Positions 49,944 to 59,700 of a stretch of 64,000 nucleotides of DNA are shown here, piece by piece. Numbering within the stretch: position 1 is the first letter of the stretch; the number at the start of each line of letters is the position of its first letter. The DNA is taken from positions 1 through 64,000 of the forward strand of contig JAFEDI010000138.1 in NCBI GenBank assembly GCA_018241725.1. Reading direction: 5' to 3'. This DNA is from Pseudomonadota bacterium. Lineage in GTDB: Bacteria > Pseudomonadota > Gammaproteobacteria > Burkholderiales > Rhodocyclaceae. Position numbers and translations under genes: made by a program. The notes beneath the pieces were generated by a model. It was not told the origin of the DNA, ran no database searches, and saw only the letters and a program-made list of their open reading frames with translations.

Positions 49944-50585
49944 TTACTTGCGGCCCTGTTCGCCGCGGGCGCGGACGATCAGTTGGTCAGCCACCTTCAG
50001 GGACGCCTCGTGGGAGCCGGCGATGGAGGCGGAAGTGAAGTACTTGCCGTCGATCGCGAGGGTCGGCACGCCCTGGATCTTGTAGTCGCGGCCAAGCTTC
50101 TCGACACGCTGCAGAGCGACCTGCACGCCGAACGAGCGGTAGGCGTCGAGGAACTTCTTGCTATCGACTCCTTTCTTGACCGCCCATTCCTGCGCGCCGG
50201 CCTCGGTATGCAGCGGCTGCTTGTCGGCCTGGATCGCGTCGAAGATCTGCCCGTGCAGACGGGGCAGATCGCCGGTGGCAGCCAGCGTGAGGTGAAGACG
50301 AGCAAAACCGGTCAGCTGCGGATTGCCCCAGGTCACCGGCACGCGGTGGAAATAGACGTCGCCAGGCAACTTCTTGACCCATTGCTCCAGCAGCGGATCG
50401 AAGGCGCGGCAGTGGGGGCAGCCGTAATGGAAGAACTCGATCACCTCAACCTTGCCCTTGACTTCGGTCGGCTGCGGCGGCGAAACCAGTTCGAAACCGC
50501 TGCCGCTCTGGGCCAGGACGGGCCGCCCGACGAGGCCGATGGCCACTGCGGCGGAAAGCTGTTTGAGGACATCACGACGCTGCAT
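49944..50585 (-). CDS. dsbA: Thiol:disulfide interchange protein DsbA
   Basis: 213 residues from ATG 50585 (AAGGAG upstream). Signal peptide (LKQLSAAVAIGLVGRPVLAQ), thioredoxin fold with active site CPHC (C56, C59) in FFHYGCPHCRAF, and cis-Pro QGVPTLAID. Catalyses disulfide formation in the periplasm. A GCPHC (not GCPHCY) variant is seen in betaproteobacterial DsbA. It follows the SPOR gene by 29 bases. Confidence 0.93.
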   Translation of the reverse strand: MQRRDVLKQLSAAVAIGLVGRPVLAQSGSGFELVSPPQPTEVKGKVEVIEFFHYGCPHCRAFDPLLEQWVKKLPGDVYFHRVPVTWGNPQLTGFARLHLTLAATGDLPRLHGQIFDAIQADKQPLHTEAGAQEWAVKKGVDSKKFLDAYRSFGVQVALQRVEKLGRDYKIQGVPTLAIDGKYFTSASIAGSHEASLKVADQLIVRARGEQGRK

Positions 50586-50614
50586 TACGGTTTCTCCTTG
50601 AAGCGGCAAAGCTC

Positions 50615-51373
50615 TCATTGAGCAGTGCCGGCCGGCTTTGGTTCCTTGGGTTTGATGCGGACGATGGCGGCGTTGATGCCGCCGGTCGCCAGCTGCTGGC
50701 GGGCCTTGTTCATTTCATCGGCGCCGAGGTAGGGACCGGTCCGGACCCGGTGCACGGTGCCCTTGTCCGGCACGTCCACCTTCTGCACGCTGGCCTCCAC
50801 ACCCATCAACGCAAGACGCGCCTTCAGGTTGTCAGCCTCGGATGGATCTTCGAAGGAGCCCGCCTGCAGATAGTACTTCTCGGGCGCCAGCGGCTTGTCG
50901 AGCAGCGCCGCCTCGGCCTTGGCATGCTCGGCGTCGGCCTTGGCCTTGTCGCCCTTCTGTGCCTCTTCCGGCTTGGTCGTGGCAGGCTTGGCCGGCTTGT
51001 CGCTCTTTTCGGGCTTGGCCGGCTTGATGTCCTCGGTGGTTTCCTCTGGCTTGCCCGGTGCCGGCAGGGCATCGGTGCCCTTGGGCAGCACGTTGTAGAA
51101 GTCGAAGCGCGGCTTCTCCACCGGCTTGTCGCCAGCCTTGCCGGGCAGCGCGATGGGTTCGCTGCTCTGCGGCTTGGGCGGCGGCGGTGGAGCCACCGGC
51201 TTTTCTTCCTGCTTCGATTTCTGGAATGGCGACGCCGACGTGAAGTACAGCGCTATCCCCGCCGCGACCAGTGCGCCGAGGATCAGCCCAACAAAGATGC
51301 CGACCAGGGTGCTGCCCCGGCTACCCGATTTCGATTTGTTGGTCTGCAGACGGGGTTTCAGATCACGGCTCAT
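50615..51373 (-). CDS. SPOR domain protein
   Basis: 252 residues from ATG 51373. Basic N terminus, transmembrane helix (GSTLVGIFVGLILGALVAAGIALYF, about 20-44), a long Pro/Lys/Glu linker, and a C-terminal SPOR domain (about 170-250: YYLQAGSFEDPSEADNLKARL...). SPOR domains bind denuded glycans at the septum, as in FtsN, and the layout is FtsN-like. Placed 18 bases after argS and before dsbA, the argS-SPOR-dsbA order common in betaproteobacteria. Confidence 0.9.
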   Translation of the reverse strand: MSRDLKPRLQTNKSKSGSRGSTLVGIFVGLILGALVAAGIALYFTSASPFQKSKQEEKPVAPPPPPKPQSSEPIALPGKAGDKPVEKPRFDFYNVLPKGTDALPAPGKPEETTEDIKPAKPEKSDKPAKPATTKPEEAQKGDKAKADAEHAKAEAALLDKPLAPEKYYLQAGSFEDPSEADNLKARLALMGVEASVQKVDVPDKGTVHRVRTGPYLGADEMNKARQQLATGGINAAIVRIKPKEPKPAGTAQ

Positions 51374-51391
51374 GAACGACGGGTCCGGCAA

Positions 51392-53125
51392 TTACATGGA
51401 TTCGGGGGCGGAGACACCAAGCAGACGCAGGCCGTTGCGGATCACCTGGCGCACCGCGGCAGCCAGGGCCAGGCGGGCCAGCTTGAGGCCTTCGTCGTCC
51501 ACCAGCATGCGCTCCGCGTTGTAGTAGCTGTGGAACTCGCCAGCTAGGTCCTTCAGGTAGAAGGCGATCTGGTGCGGGGCGTAGTCGGCGGCGGCACTGC
51601 GGACGATTTCCGGGAAGGCGGTCAGGCGCGCGCACAGGGCCAGCTCGCGCTCGTTGTCGAGGCGGGCGAGATCGGCCTCGAGCAGGTCGGCCGGCGTGCC
51701 GTTCCACTGGTTGAGCACCGAGCACTGGCGGGCGTGGGCGTACTGGATGTAATACACCGGGTTCTCGTTGCTCTGGCTCTTGGCCAGGTCGAGGTCGAAG
51801 TCCAGGTGCTGATCGGCCTTGCGCAGCACGTAGAAGAAGCGGCAGGCGTCGTTGCCGACCTCCTTGCGCAACTCGCGCAGGGTGACGAACTCGCCGGAGC
51901 GGGTGGACATCGCCGCCTTCTGACCGTCACGGTAGAGCACCGCGAACTGCACCAGCGCCACGTCGAGCTTCTCCGGCGGCAGGCCGAGGGCCTGCAGGGC
52001 ACCCTTCACGCGCGGGATGTAGCCGTGGTGGTCGGCACCCCAGATGTCGATGATGCGGTCGAAGCCGCGCTCGTACTTGTTGGCGTGGTAGGCGATGTCG
52101 GACGCGAAGTAGGTGTACAGGCCGTTCTCGCGCTGCACGACGCGGTCCTTCTCGTCACCGAAGGCGGTGGAACGGAACCACTTGGCGCCGTCCTGCTCGT
52201 ACAGGTGGCCGCCGGCTTCCAGCGCGGTGACGGCCTTCTCGACCAGACCGGTGTCGAACAGGGAGCGCTCGGAGAACCACTTGTCGAAGCTCACGCCGAA
52301 CTCGGCGAGATCCTCGCGACCGTCGCCGAGCTGCTCGGTGAGCGCAAAGCCGTGCACCCACGCGTAGTCGGAGCCGAGCAGGTTCTTGGCGTTGGCGATC
52401 AACGCATCCAGGTGGCCTTCCTTGTCGACCTCGACGGACGGCGCACCGGCCAGCACGTCGGCGGCGGACACCTTGGCGAAGCGGTCTGCATGGGACTCCT
52501 TGATCTGCGCCGCCATGTCCTTCACGTAATCGCCCTGATAGGCGTTGGGCGGGAAGGCCACGGCAATGCCGAACAGGTCGAGATAACGCAGCCAGGTAGA
52601 TAGCGCCAGGATGTCCATCTGCCGGCCGGCATCGTTGATGTAGTACTCGCGGGTGACTTCGAAACCGGCGAAGTCGAGCACGTCGGACAGGGATGCTCCG
52701 TAGGCCGCACCGCGGCCATGGCCGACGTGCAGCGGGCCAGTCGGGTTGGCGGAGACGAACTCCACCTGCACCTTGACGCCGCTCTTGTCGCCGCGGCCGA
52801 AAGCCTCGCCGCGCTCGAGCACGCTGCGCACAACGGCAGTCTTGGCGTCGGAAACCAACGTGAAGTTGATGAAGCCGGCGCCGGCCACTTCGGCCTTGGC
52901 GATCAGGTCTGACTTGGGCAGCTCGGCCAGCAGCAGGTTGGCCAGTTCGCGCGGATTGCGCTTCAGCGGCTTGGCCAGCTGCAGCGCCAGGTTGCTTGCA
53001 AAATCACCATGGCCTGCCTGCTTCGGGCGTTCCAGGTTGATGGGGGTTTCGGCCTGTTCGGGGGCGACGCTCAACAAGGCGGCGCGCAGGAGGTCGGCAA
53101 GCTGGGTTTTGGAATCGGCGCTCAT
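51392..53125 (-). CDS. argS: Arginyl-tRNA synthetase
   Basis: 577 residues from ATG 53125 (MSADSKTQLADLLR). Class I features: FVSANPTGPLHVGHGRGAAYG with the HVGH HIGH-equivalent, and KAAMSTRSGEFVTLRELRKE at the KMSKS position (the Lys-Met-Ser variant common to ArgRS). C-terminal DALR anticodon domain with YYNAERML. Charges tRNA-Arg. Length typical. Confidence 0.97.
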   Translation of the reverse strand: MSADSKTQLADLLRAALLSVAPEQAETPINLERPKQAGHGDFASNLALQLAKPLKRNPRELANLLLAELPKSDLIAKAEVAGAGFINFTLVSDAKTAVVRSVLERGEAFGRGDKSGVKVQVEFVSANPTGPLHVGHGRGAAYGASLSDVLDFAGFEVTREYYINDAGRQMDILALSTWLRYLDLFGIAVAFPPNAYQGDYVKDMAAQIKESHADRFAKVSAADVLAGAPSVEVDKEGHLDALIANAKNLLGSDYAWVHGFALTEQLGDGREDLAEFGVSFDKWFSERSLFDTGLVEKAVTALEAGGHLYEQDGAKWFRSTAFGDEKDRVVQRENGLYTYFASDIAYHANKYERGFDRIIDIWGADHHGYIPRVKGALQALGLPPEKLDVALVQFAVLYRDGQKAAMSTRSGEFVTLRELRKEVGNDACRFFYVLRKADQHLDFDLDLAKSQSNENPVYYIQYAHARQCSVLNQWNGTPADLLEADLARLDNERELALCARLTAFPEIVRSAAADYAPHQIAFYLKDLAGEFHSYYNAERMLVDDEGLKLARLALAAAVRQVIRNGLRLLGVSAPESM

Positions 53126-53279
53126 GGCAAACACTGCGACTAAAAGCACAGGATTATATCCAAGCAGGCGTTACCACGGCGGGACGCCGGTGCGGCGGCG
53201 GTAACAAAGTACGACCGGCATGGCAAAAAAGATGTCCTTGCCCTATCTTTGCACCCTGTATGCGCTGCCGGAACCGACC

Positions 53280-53936
53280 GTGAGCCTCTTCCGACCGACC
53301 ATCCTCCTCGCCAGCCTGCTGGCCGCTGCGGCTGCCCGCGCCGAGCCCGCCACACTGCACTGGCCGGTGCCGATGCCGGCCGGTGCGGGCTGGCGCATCG
53401 TCGATCTGCGCGAAGGCCAGGGCATCCGCCACGAGGAATACCTGCCCCGCGGCCAGGGCCTGGAAGACTATCGCGACCGCATCCTGGTGCAACGTTTCGC
53501 CGCCCAGGACATGAGCCCTGACGCCTACCTCGCGACCATCGCCGCCGGACTGGCCCGGCATTGCGCGGGCTTCACCACCAGCGGGATGGTCAGCAGCGTC
53601 CGCGACGGCCTGCCCAGTGCCACCCGCACGGCCTATTGCAGTAACTTCCAGAACCGGCCCTACGGCTATGTCATCACCCAGAAGGCGATCCGCGACGGCG
53701 ACCACCTGTTCGTCGTCGAGCGGGAGTGGCGCGTGCCGCCCTTCTCTATCGACGACGCCGGCATGGCCAGCCTGAATTTCGGCAGCCCGGCCGAGGATGA
53801 GGCGCTGAAGCAGGAAATTCATGCGGCAACCCGCTGGCTGCTGGAGCAGGTGCAGCTGGGCCGCAGTGCCGCTGCACCTGTCGCGACGCCACCCACGCCG
53901 CCAACAGCACCGACGCGCCCCGCCAAGCGGCGCTGA
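53280..53936 (+). CDS. Exported protein of unknown function
   Basis: 218 residues using a GTG start at 53280, where a signal peptide begins (SLFRPTILLASLLAAAAARA); an ATG at 53220 would add a non-signal-like leader. The mature part has one conserved-looking core (HEEYLPRGQGLEDYRDRILVQ and VVEREWRVPPFS) and two Cys (RHCAG, AYCSN), perhaps a disulfide. Pro/Thr-rich tail. No family recognised; position between argS and ubiB gives no clue. Confidence 0.55.
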   Translation: MSLFRPTILLASLLAAAAARAEPATLHWPVPMPAGAGWRIVDLREGQGIRHEEYLPRGQGLEDYRDRILVQRFAAQDMSPDAYLATIAAGLARHCAGFTTSGMVSSVRDGLPSATRTAYCSNFQNRPYGYVITQKAIRDGDHLFVVEREWRVPPFSIDDAGMASLNFGSPAEDEALKQEIHAATRWLLEQVQLGRSAAAPVATPPTPPTAPTRPAKRR

Positions 53937-54008
53937 CGAGGGGCCTTGCCGGCTTTCGTCGCCCAGTCTTTCCGGGCACAATCCGCGTTTTCCTTTTCTA
54001 CTGCCGCC

Positions 54009-55544
54009 GTGCGTCTCTTCCGACTCGTCAAGATCGTCTCCGTGAGCCTGAAATACGGGCTCGACCAGATGGTCCTCTCCAACGAGCCGACCGGCCGCCT
54101 GGCCTGGCTGGCCAAGCTCACCCGCTTCCGCCGGACCTTCAACGAACCTTCCGGCGTACGTCTGCGCCAGGCCCTCGAATCCCTTGGCCCGATCTTCGTC
54201 AAGTTCGGCCAGATGCTGTCCACCCGCCGCGACCTGCTGCCGCCAGCCATCGCTGAAGAGCTGGCCCGTCTGCAGGACCGGGTGCCGCCGTTCTCCAGCG
54301 CGGAAGCCCTCGCCCAGTTGCAGGAAGCCTACGGCAAGCCCGTGGACGAGGTGTTCGCCCGCTTCGAACGGGAACCAGTCGCCTCGGCATCCATTGCCCA
54401 GGTGCATTTCGCCGAGCTGCCCGACGGCACCGAAGTCGCCGTCAAGATCCTGCGCCCCGGCATTGCCCCTGTGATCGCCCACGACCTGGCCCTGCTCGAC
54501 GCGGCCGCCACGGTGCTCGAGAAGGTATGGCCGGAAGGCCGCCGCCTCAAGCCGCGGGAAGTGGTCGCCGAGTTCTCCAAGTACCTGCGCGACGAACTCG
54601 ACCTGATGCGCGAGGCCGCCAACTGCTCCCAGCTGCGGCGCAACTTCAAGGACTCCGATCTGCTCGTCGTCCCCGAGGTGCACTGGGACTTCTGCTCCAC
54701 CAACGTGATGGTGATGGAGCGCATGAAGGGCATTCCGATCTCCCAGCTCGAGGCCCTCAAGCAGAACGGCATCGACCTCAAGCACCTGTCCCGTGCGGGC
54801 GTCGAGATCTTCTTCACGCAGGTTTTCCGCGACGGCTTCTTCCACGCCGACATGCACCCCGGCAACATCTTCGTGGCCACCGACGGCCCGGCCCGCGGGC
54901 GCTACATCGCGCTGGACTTCGGCATCATCGGCACCCTCAACGACTCCGACAAGAAGTACCTGGCCACCAACTTCCTGGCCTTCTTCCAGCGGGACTACCG
55001 GCGCGTCGCGCTGGCCCACATCGAGGCCGGCTGGGTGCCGTCGCACACCCGCGTGGACGAGTTCGAAGGGGCAATCCGTGCGGTCTGCGAGCCGATCTTC
55101 GACCGCCCGCTGAAGGACATCTCCTTCGGCAAGACCCTGCTGCGCCTGTTCCAGACCGCCCGCCGCTTCGAGATGGAAGTCCAGCCCCAGCTCGTCCTGC
55201 TGCAGAAAACCCTGCTCAACATCGAAGGCCTCGGCCGCCAGCTCGACCCCGACCTCGACCTGTGGAAGACCGCCAAGCCCTTCCTCGAACGCTGGATGAA
55301 CGACCAGATCGGCTGGCGCGCGCTGCTGCGCCACGTCAAGGACGAAGCCCCATCGTGGGCCGCCACGCTGCCGCAGCTACCACGCCTGATGCACAGGGCC
55401 CTGGCCCAACCGGTGGCGGAGGACCATCGCGCCGAACTGGCCAGGCTCGTCGTCGAAAGCCGACGCACCCGCTACTGGCTGATCGGCTGCACCGTACTGC
55501 TGACCGCGCTGGCCGCCATCGAAGCCTGGCACCTGCTGCATTGA
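54009..55544 (+). CDS. ubiB: Ubiquinone biosynthesis accessory kinase-like protein UbiB
   Basis: 511 residues with a GTG start at 54009. Family hallmarks: [14 protein letters not shown] (KxGQ motif), the Ala-rich [11 protein letters not shown] loop, VAVKILRPG with the conserved Lys, and [12 protein letters not shown] with DFGIIG. Two C-terminal transmembrane helices ([20 protein letters not shown]). ATPase needed for coenzyme Q assembly and lipid handling at the inner membrane. The usual ubiE/ubiJ neighbours are not here. Confidence 0.95.
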   Translation: MRLFRLVKIVSVSLKYGLDQMVLSNEPTGRLAWLAKLTRFRRTFNEPSGVRLRQALESLGPIFVKFGQMLSTRRDLLPPAIAEELARLQDRVPPFSSAEALAQLQEAYGKPVDEVFARFEREPVASASIAQVHFAELPDGTEVAVKILRPGIAPVIAHDLALLDAAATVLEKVWPEGRRLKPREVVAEFSKYLRDELDLMREAANCSQLRRNFKDSDLLVVPEVHWDFCSTNVMVMERMKGIPISQLEALKQNGIDLKHLSRAGVEIFFTQVFRDGFFHADMHPGNIFVATDGPARGRYIALDFGIIGTLNDSDKKYLATNFLAFFQRDYRRVALAHIEAGWVPSHTRVDEFEGAIRAVCEPIFDRPLKDISFGKTLLRLFQTARRFEMEVQPQLVLLQKTLLNIEGLGRQLDPDLDLWKTAKPFLERWMNDQIGWRALLRHVKDEAPSWAATLPQLPRLMHRALAQPVAEDHRAELARLVVESRRTRYWLIGCTVLLTALAAIEAWHLLH

Positions 55545-55682
55545 ACGGGGGCGCAGGGCGTGGCGGCGCAACTCCATCACACCCCGCACTCCGCCTGCCG
55601 CGGCGACGCTGAACGAAGCCACCGCGGCCCGCTCAAACAGGCATGACGGCCATCTCGGCCCAACCGCCTTCGGAGGAAGACC

Positions 55683-57812
55683 ATGCCCGCCCCGCTCGCG
55701 CCCGTCCGCCCGGTCAGCATCATAGGAGTCGGTTCCTGCCTCGGCGCACCGATCTTCGGCCCCGCCGCCGGCCCGCGCACCCTCAAGGATCTCGGCCTCG
55801 ACGCCCAGTTGCGCAGTCGCGGCATCCCGGCCCGCTGGCAGTCCCTTCACGAACCGAGCGCCCCCAAGCCGCCTCGCGCATCGCTGCCGGAACGGCTTGG
55901 CAACGTCAGCGCGCTGCTCCACGACCTGGCCGACGAAGTGGCCGCCCTGTGCGCCGACGGTACGGTGCCGCTGGTGCTCGGCGGTGACCACGCGATCGGC
56001 GCCGGCACCTGGCGCGGCGCCGCGCGGGCGCTGGAAGGGCGCGGCAAGCTGGGCCTGATCTGGATTGACGCCCATCTGGATTCGCACACCCCGCAGACCA
56101 GCCATAGCGGCAACATCCACGGCATGCCGCTGGCCAGCCTGCTCGGCATCGGCGACGCGAGCATGACCGACATCCCCGGCCCCCATCTCGATCCGGCCCA
56201 TGTGACCATCGTCGGAGCACGCTCCTGGGAAGCGGAAGAACTGGCCCTGCTCAAGCGCCTCGGCGTACGCATCTTCTTCATGCCCGAGGTCAAGCGCCGC
56301 GGCCTGCCGGCCGTGCTGTGCGAGGCGATGAGCATCGCCCGCGCGGGCACCGCCGGCTTCGGCGTGTCGGTCGACCTCGACTCCATCGATTGCGCGCTAT
56401 TGCCAGCCACCACCTGCCTGGAGCCGGGCGGCCTCGACCCGCAGGAGCTCGCCGACAGCCTGCACGGTCTGCGCAGCTGCGCCGACCTGGTAGCGCTGGA
56501 GATCGTCGAATACGTTCCCGAGCGGGACCGGGACGGCAGCGGTGCAGCCTGGGTGCGGGATTTCGCGGCGGCGGCCCTCGGCCCGACCACCACCAACCTG
56601 CTGGCCCGCGAGCACGCTTTCGGCGCCCACAACTACGCTCCGCTGCCTGTCGTATTCACCCGCGGCGAAGGTGTCTGGCTGTGGGACGTGGAAGGCAGGC
56701 GCTACCTGGACATGATGAGCGCCTACTCGGCGGTCAGCTTCGGTCATAGCCACCCGCGCCTGGTCAAGGTGCTCACCGACCAGGCCCAGCGCCTGGCGCT
56801 GACTTCCCGCGCGTATGCCAACGACCGTCTGCCGCTGATGCTGGAGCGCCTGTCGGCGCTGCTCGGCTACGACCAGGCTCTACCGGTGAACACCGGTCTG
56901 GAAGCCGTCGAAACCGCCCTCAAGGCGGCCCGCAAATGGGCCCACAAGATCAAGGGCGTGCCAGAGGGACAGGCCGAGATCATCGTCTGCGCAGACAACT
57001 TCCACGGCCGCTCGACGACCATCATTGGCTTCTCGTCGGAGGCCCAGTACCGGGACGGCTTCGGCCCCTTCGCACCGGGCTTCCGCAGCATCCCCTTCGG
57101 CGATGCCGAGGCCCTTGCCGCAGCTATCACGCCACACACCGCCGCCTTCCTGTTCGAACCGATACAGGGCGAAGGCGGCATCCACGTGCCGCCGGACGGC
57201 TGGCTCGTCCGATGTGCCGAGATCTGCCGGGCCAACAACGTACTGCTGATCGCTGACGAGGTACAGACCGGCCTCGGCCGCACCGGCCGCCTGCTGGCCT
57301 GCCAGCACGACGGCGTGCGCCCCGACGGCGTGATCCTCGGCAAAGCCCTCGGCGGCGGCCTGCTGCCCGTATCGGCCTTCCTCGCCGACGAGGCCGTGAT
57401 GCGGGTCTTCCGCCCCGGCGACCACGGCTCCACCTTCGGCGGCAATCCGCTCGGTGCAGCCGTCGCCGCCGAAGCCCTGGCCCTGCTCAGCGAGGAGAAA
57501 TTGGTCGAACGCGCCGACCGCCTCGGCGCCGCCTTCATGGCCCGCCTGCAGGCCATCCGCAACCCGCTGATCCGCGAAGTGCGCGGCCGCGGCCTGCTGA
57601 TCGGAATGGAGCTGGACATCCGTCGCGTCAATGCCCGCACCGCGGCAGAATGGCTGCTGGCCCGCGGCCTGATGACCAAGGACACCCACGACTCCGTGCT
57701 GCGCTTCGCCCCACCGCTGGTGGTGACCGAAACCGAGCTGGACTGGGCGGTCCGCGTCATCGAAGATGCGCTGGCCGACCTCGAAACACGCCTTTCCGGA
57801 AACAAACCATGA
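55683..57812 (+). CDS. Arginase-ornithine aminotransferase fusion protein
   Basis: 709 residues with CGGAGGAAG just before ATG 55683. Residues 1-305 are arginase-like: H103 (GGDHAIGAGT), D129/H131/D133 (WIDAHLDSHTPQTS), H146 (SGNIHGMPLA) and D231/D233 (SVDLDSIDC) give the full di-Mn site, although the usual Pro after the last Asp is Cys. Residues 306-709 are an ornithine aminotransferase: NTGLEAVETALKAARKW, D525 (LLIADEVQTGLGRTG) and PLP lysine K554 (VILGKALGGG). Together these convert arginine to ornithine and urea, then to glutamate semialdehyde, linking arginine to proline/glutamate metabolism. Fused, it can channel ornithine. Stop overlaps the next ATG. Confidence 0.93.
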   Translation: MPAPLAPVRPVSIIGVGSCLGAPIFGPAAGPRTLKDLGLDAQLRSRGIPARWQSLHEPSAPKPPRASLPERLGNVSALLHDLADEVAALCADGTVPLVLGGDHAIGAGTWRGAARALEGRGKLGLIWIDAHLDSHTPQTSHSGNIHGMPLASLLGIGDASMTDIPGPHLDPAHVTIVGARSWEAEELALLKRLGVRIFFMPEVKRRGLPAVLCEAMSIARAGTAGFGVSVDLDSIDCALLPATTCLEPGGLDPQELADSLHGLRSCADLVALEIVEYVPERDRDGSGAAWVRDFAAAALGPTTTNLLAREHAFGAHNYAPLPVVFTRGEGVWLWDVEGRRYLDMMSAYSAVSFGHSHPRLVKVLTDQAQRLALTSRAYANDRLPLMLERLSALLGYDQALPVNTGLEAVETALKAARKWAHKIKGVPEGQAEIIVCADNFHGRSTTIIGFSSEAQYRDGFGPFAPGFRSIPFGDAEALAAAITPHTAAFLFEPIQGEGGIHVPPDGWLVRCAEICRANNVLLIADEVQTGLGRTGRLLACQHDGVRPDGVILGKALGGGLLPVSAFLADEAVMRVFRPGDHGSTFGGNPLGAAVAAEALALLSEEKLVERADRLGAAFMARLQAIRNPLIREVRGRGLLIGMELDIRRVNARTAAEWLLARGLMTKDTHDSVLRFAPPLVVTETELDWAVRVIEDALADLETRLSGNKP

Positions 57813-58159
57813 GCGACAAACTCGACCGCCTCGTCCTCGAAGCCCGCCTCGCCGCCGACAAGCGCGCGGAGGGCTACCGCGAGAAAGCCCTGAAGATCTA
57901 CCCGTGGGTGTGCGGCCGCTGCGCCCGCGAATTCACCGTCACCAACCTGCGCGAGCTGACGGTGCACCACCGCGATCACAACCACGACAACAACCCACCC
58001 GACGGCAGCAACTGGGAACTGCTGTGCGTGTACTGCCACGACAACGAACACCAGCGCCAGCTCGAAGCCACCCAGGGCAACGTGGCCGCCAAACAGCCCG
58101 GCAAAGCCGCCACCCATTCGCCGTTCGCAGGGCTGGGGGCACTGCTCAAGAAAGACTGA
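57809..58159 (+). CDS. YajD-like HNH nuclease
   Basis: 116 residues, overlapping the fusion gene by four bases (ATGA). HNH motif: CGRCAREFTVTNL, then LTVHHRDHNHDNNPPDGSNWELLCVYCHDNEHQ with paired zinc Cys (CGRC, CVYC) and HH/N/H catalytic residues. Resembles E. coli YajD. Such small HNH proteins are presumed nicking or structure-specific nucleases; function unproven. The reason for coupling to arginine catabolism is unclear. Confidence 0.85.
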   Translation: MSDKLDRLVLEARLAADKRAEGYREKALKIYPWVCGRCAREFTVTNLRELTVHHRDHNHDNNPPDGSNWELLCVYCHDNEHQRQLEATQGNVAAKQPGKAATHSPFAGLGALLKKD

Positions 58160-58300
58160 ACCCGAGGTGCGCAAGCGCCTCCACAGCGCGGCTCCATCGA
58201 TGTGCGGAGCCCGCCCCGAACCGATCGGCCGCTATCGCCGTCTTCACCCCACCCGCCAACGGGCGTAGCATTCGGCCCCTTGTCTTCCCCCCGCGTCACC

Positions 58301-59563
58301 ATGAGCTCCAGCCCTGCCCGCGCCTGCGGCATCGACTTCGGCACTTCCAACTCCACCGTCGGCTGGCTGCGGCCCGGCCTGCCGACCCTGCTGTCCCTTG
58401 AAGACGGCAAGGCGACGCTACCGTCCGCGGTCTTCTTCAACGCGGACGAGGAAACCACCCACTACGGGCGGGACGCACTGGCGGAGTACCTGGAAGGCTA
58501 TGAAGGGCGCCTGATGCGGGCCATCAAGAGCCTGTTGGGCAGCAACCTGATGGACGGGAGCACCGAGGTCGGCGGCCGCGCGCTGCGCTTCCGCGACCTG
58601 CTGGCGAGCTTCATCGGCGAACTGAAGAGCCGCGCCGAGGCCGAGGCCGGGCGCAGCTTCGAGCAGGCGGTGTTCGGCCGCCCAGTGTACTTCGTGGACG
58701 ATAACCCGGCCGCCGACCAGCGCGCCCAGGACACCCTGGAGGCGATCGCCCGCCAGGTGGGCTTCAAGGACGTCAGCTTCCAGTTCGAACCGATCGGCGC
58801 GGCGCTGCACTACGAGGCCGGCCTCGACCGGGAGGAGCTGGTGCTGATTGCCGACATCGGCGGCGGTACCGCCGACTTCTCGCTGGTGCGCCTGTCGCCG
58901 GAACGGGCCCGGAGCGTCGACCGCCGCGAGGACCTGCTCGGCAATACCGGCCTGCACGTGGGCGGCACCGACTTCGACCGGGCCCTGAGCCTGGAATGTG
59001 TGATGCCGCTGCTCGGCTACAAGGGACTGATGAAGAGCGGCGCCGAAGTGCCATCCGCCCTGTTCTTCCAGCTTGCCACCTGGCACACCATCAACTTCGC
59101 CTATACGCGGCAGGCCTTCGCCGACTTCCAGGCCATCTACCGGGACGCGGCGGCCCGCCAGGAGCTTGACCGCCTGGCCCGCCTGATCGGCCAGCGTGAG
59201 GGCCACTGGCTGGCCCTGCAGGTCGAACAAGCCAAGATCGACCTGTCCGCCGCCAGTACGGCCCACATGGCGCTGGACCGCCTGGAACCTGGACTCGCCC
59301 ACGAGATCAGCCGCGAGGCCTTCACACTCGCCACCCGCAGCCTGGTCGAGCGCGTCGCCGCCACCGTCGGCAAGCTGCTCGACGAGGCCGGCGTGGACCG
59401 CGATCGGGTGGACACCCTCTATTTCACCGGCGGCGCCAGCGGCGTGCCGCAACTTCGCGAGCGCATCGCCGCCGAACTGCCCAACGCCCGTGCGGTGGAG
59501 GGCGATCTGTTCGGCAGCATCGGTGCCGGCCTGGCCGTAGAGGCGGCGCGCCGCTACGGCTGA
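58301..59563 (+). CDS. YegD-like Hsp70 family protein
   Basis: 420 residues from ATG 58301. Actin-fold ATPase: phosphate 1 motif CGIDFGTSNSTVG, phosphate 2 DIGGGTADFSLV, adenosine motif YFTGGASGVPQLRERI. The C-terminal substrate domain of DnaK is lacking, as in E. coli YegD. Likely an atypical chaperone-like ATPase; role not established. Confidence 0.88.
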   Translation: MSSSPARACGIDFGTSNSTVGWLRPGLPTLLSLEDGKATLPSAVFFNADEETTHYGRDALAEYLEGYEGRLMRAIKSLLGSNLMDGSTEVGGRALRFRDLLASFIGELKSRAEAEAGRSFEQAVFGRPVYFVDDNPAADQRAQDTLEAIARQVGFKDVSFQFEPIGAALHYEAGLDREELVLIADIGGGTADFSLVRLSPERARSVDRREDLLGNTGLHVGGTDFDRALSLECVMPLLGYKGLMKSGAEVPSALFFQLATWHTINFAYTRQAFADFQAIYRDAAARQELDRLARLIGQREGHWLALQVEQAKIDLSAASTAHMALDRLEPGLAHEISREAFTLATRSLVERVAATVGKLLDEAGVDRDRVDTLYFTGGASGVPQLRERIAAELPNARAVEGDLFGSIGAGLAVEAARRYG

Positions 59564-59564
59564 C

Positions 59565-59593
59565 AAAAAAAGGGGCCGTCCTGAGACGACCCC
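59565..59593 (-). terminator. Intrinsic terminator of the meaB-pccB-pccA operon
   Basis: On the minus strand, a hairpin (59572-59593; GGGG/CCCC ends with one mismatch) is followed by seven Ts (59565-59571), about 110 bases after the pccA stop. Confidence 0.7.
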
Positions 59594-59700
59594 GCTCCCT
59601 CGACAGGAACCCGCTTTTCGAGCGGATCTCCCTCCCCATCGAACGAAAACCAACTGTGACCGCGCCCGGCCGGGAGAGCCTGGGCGCAGCGTTGAATGGC

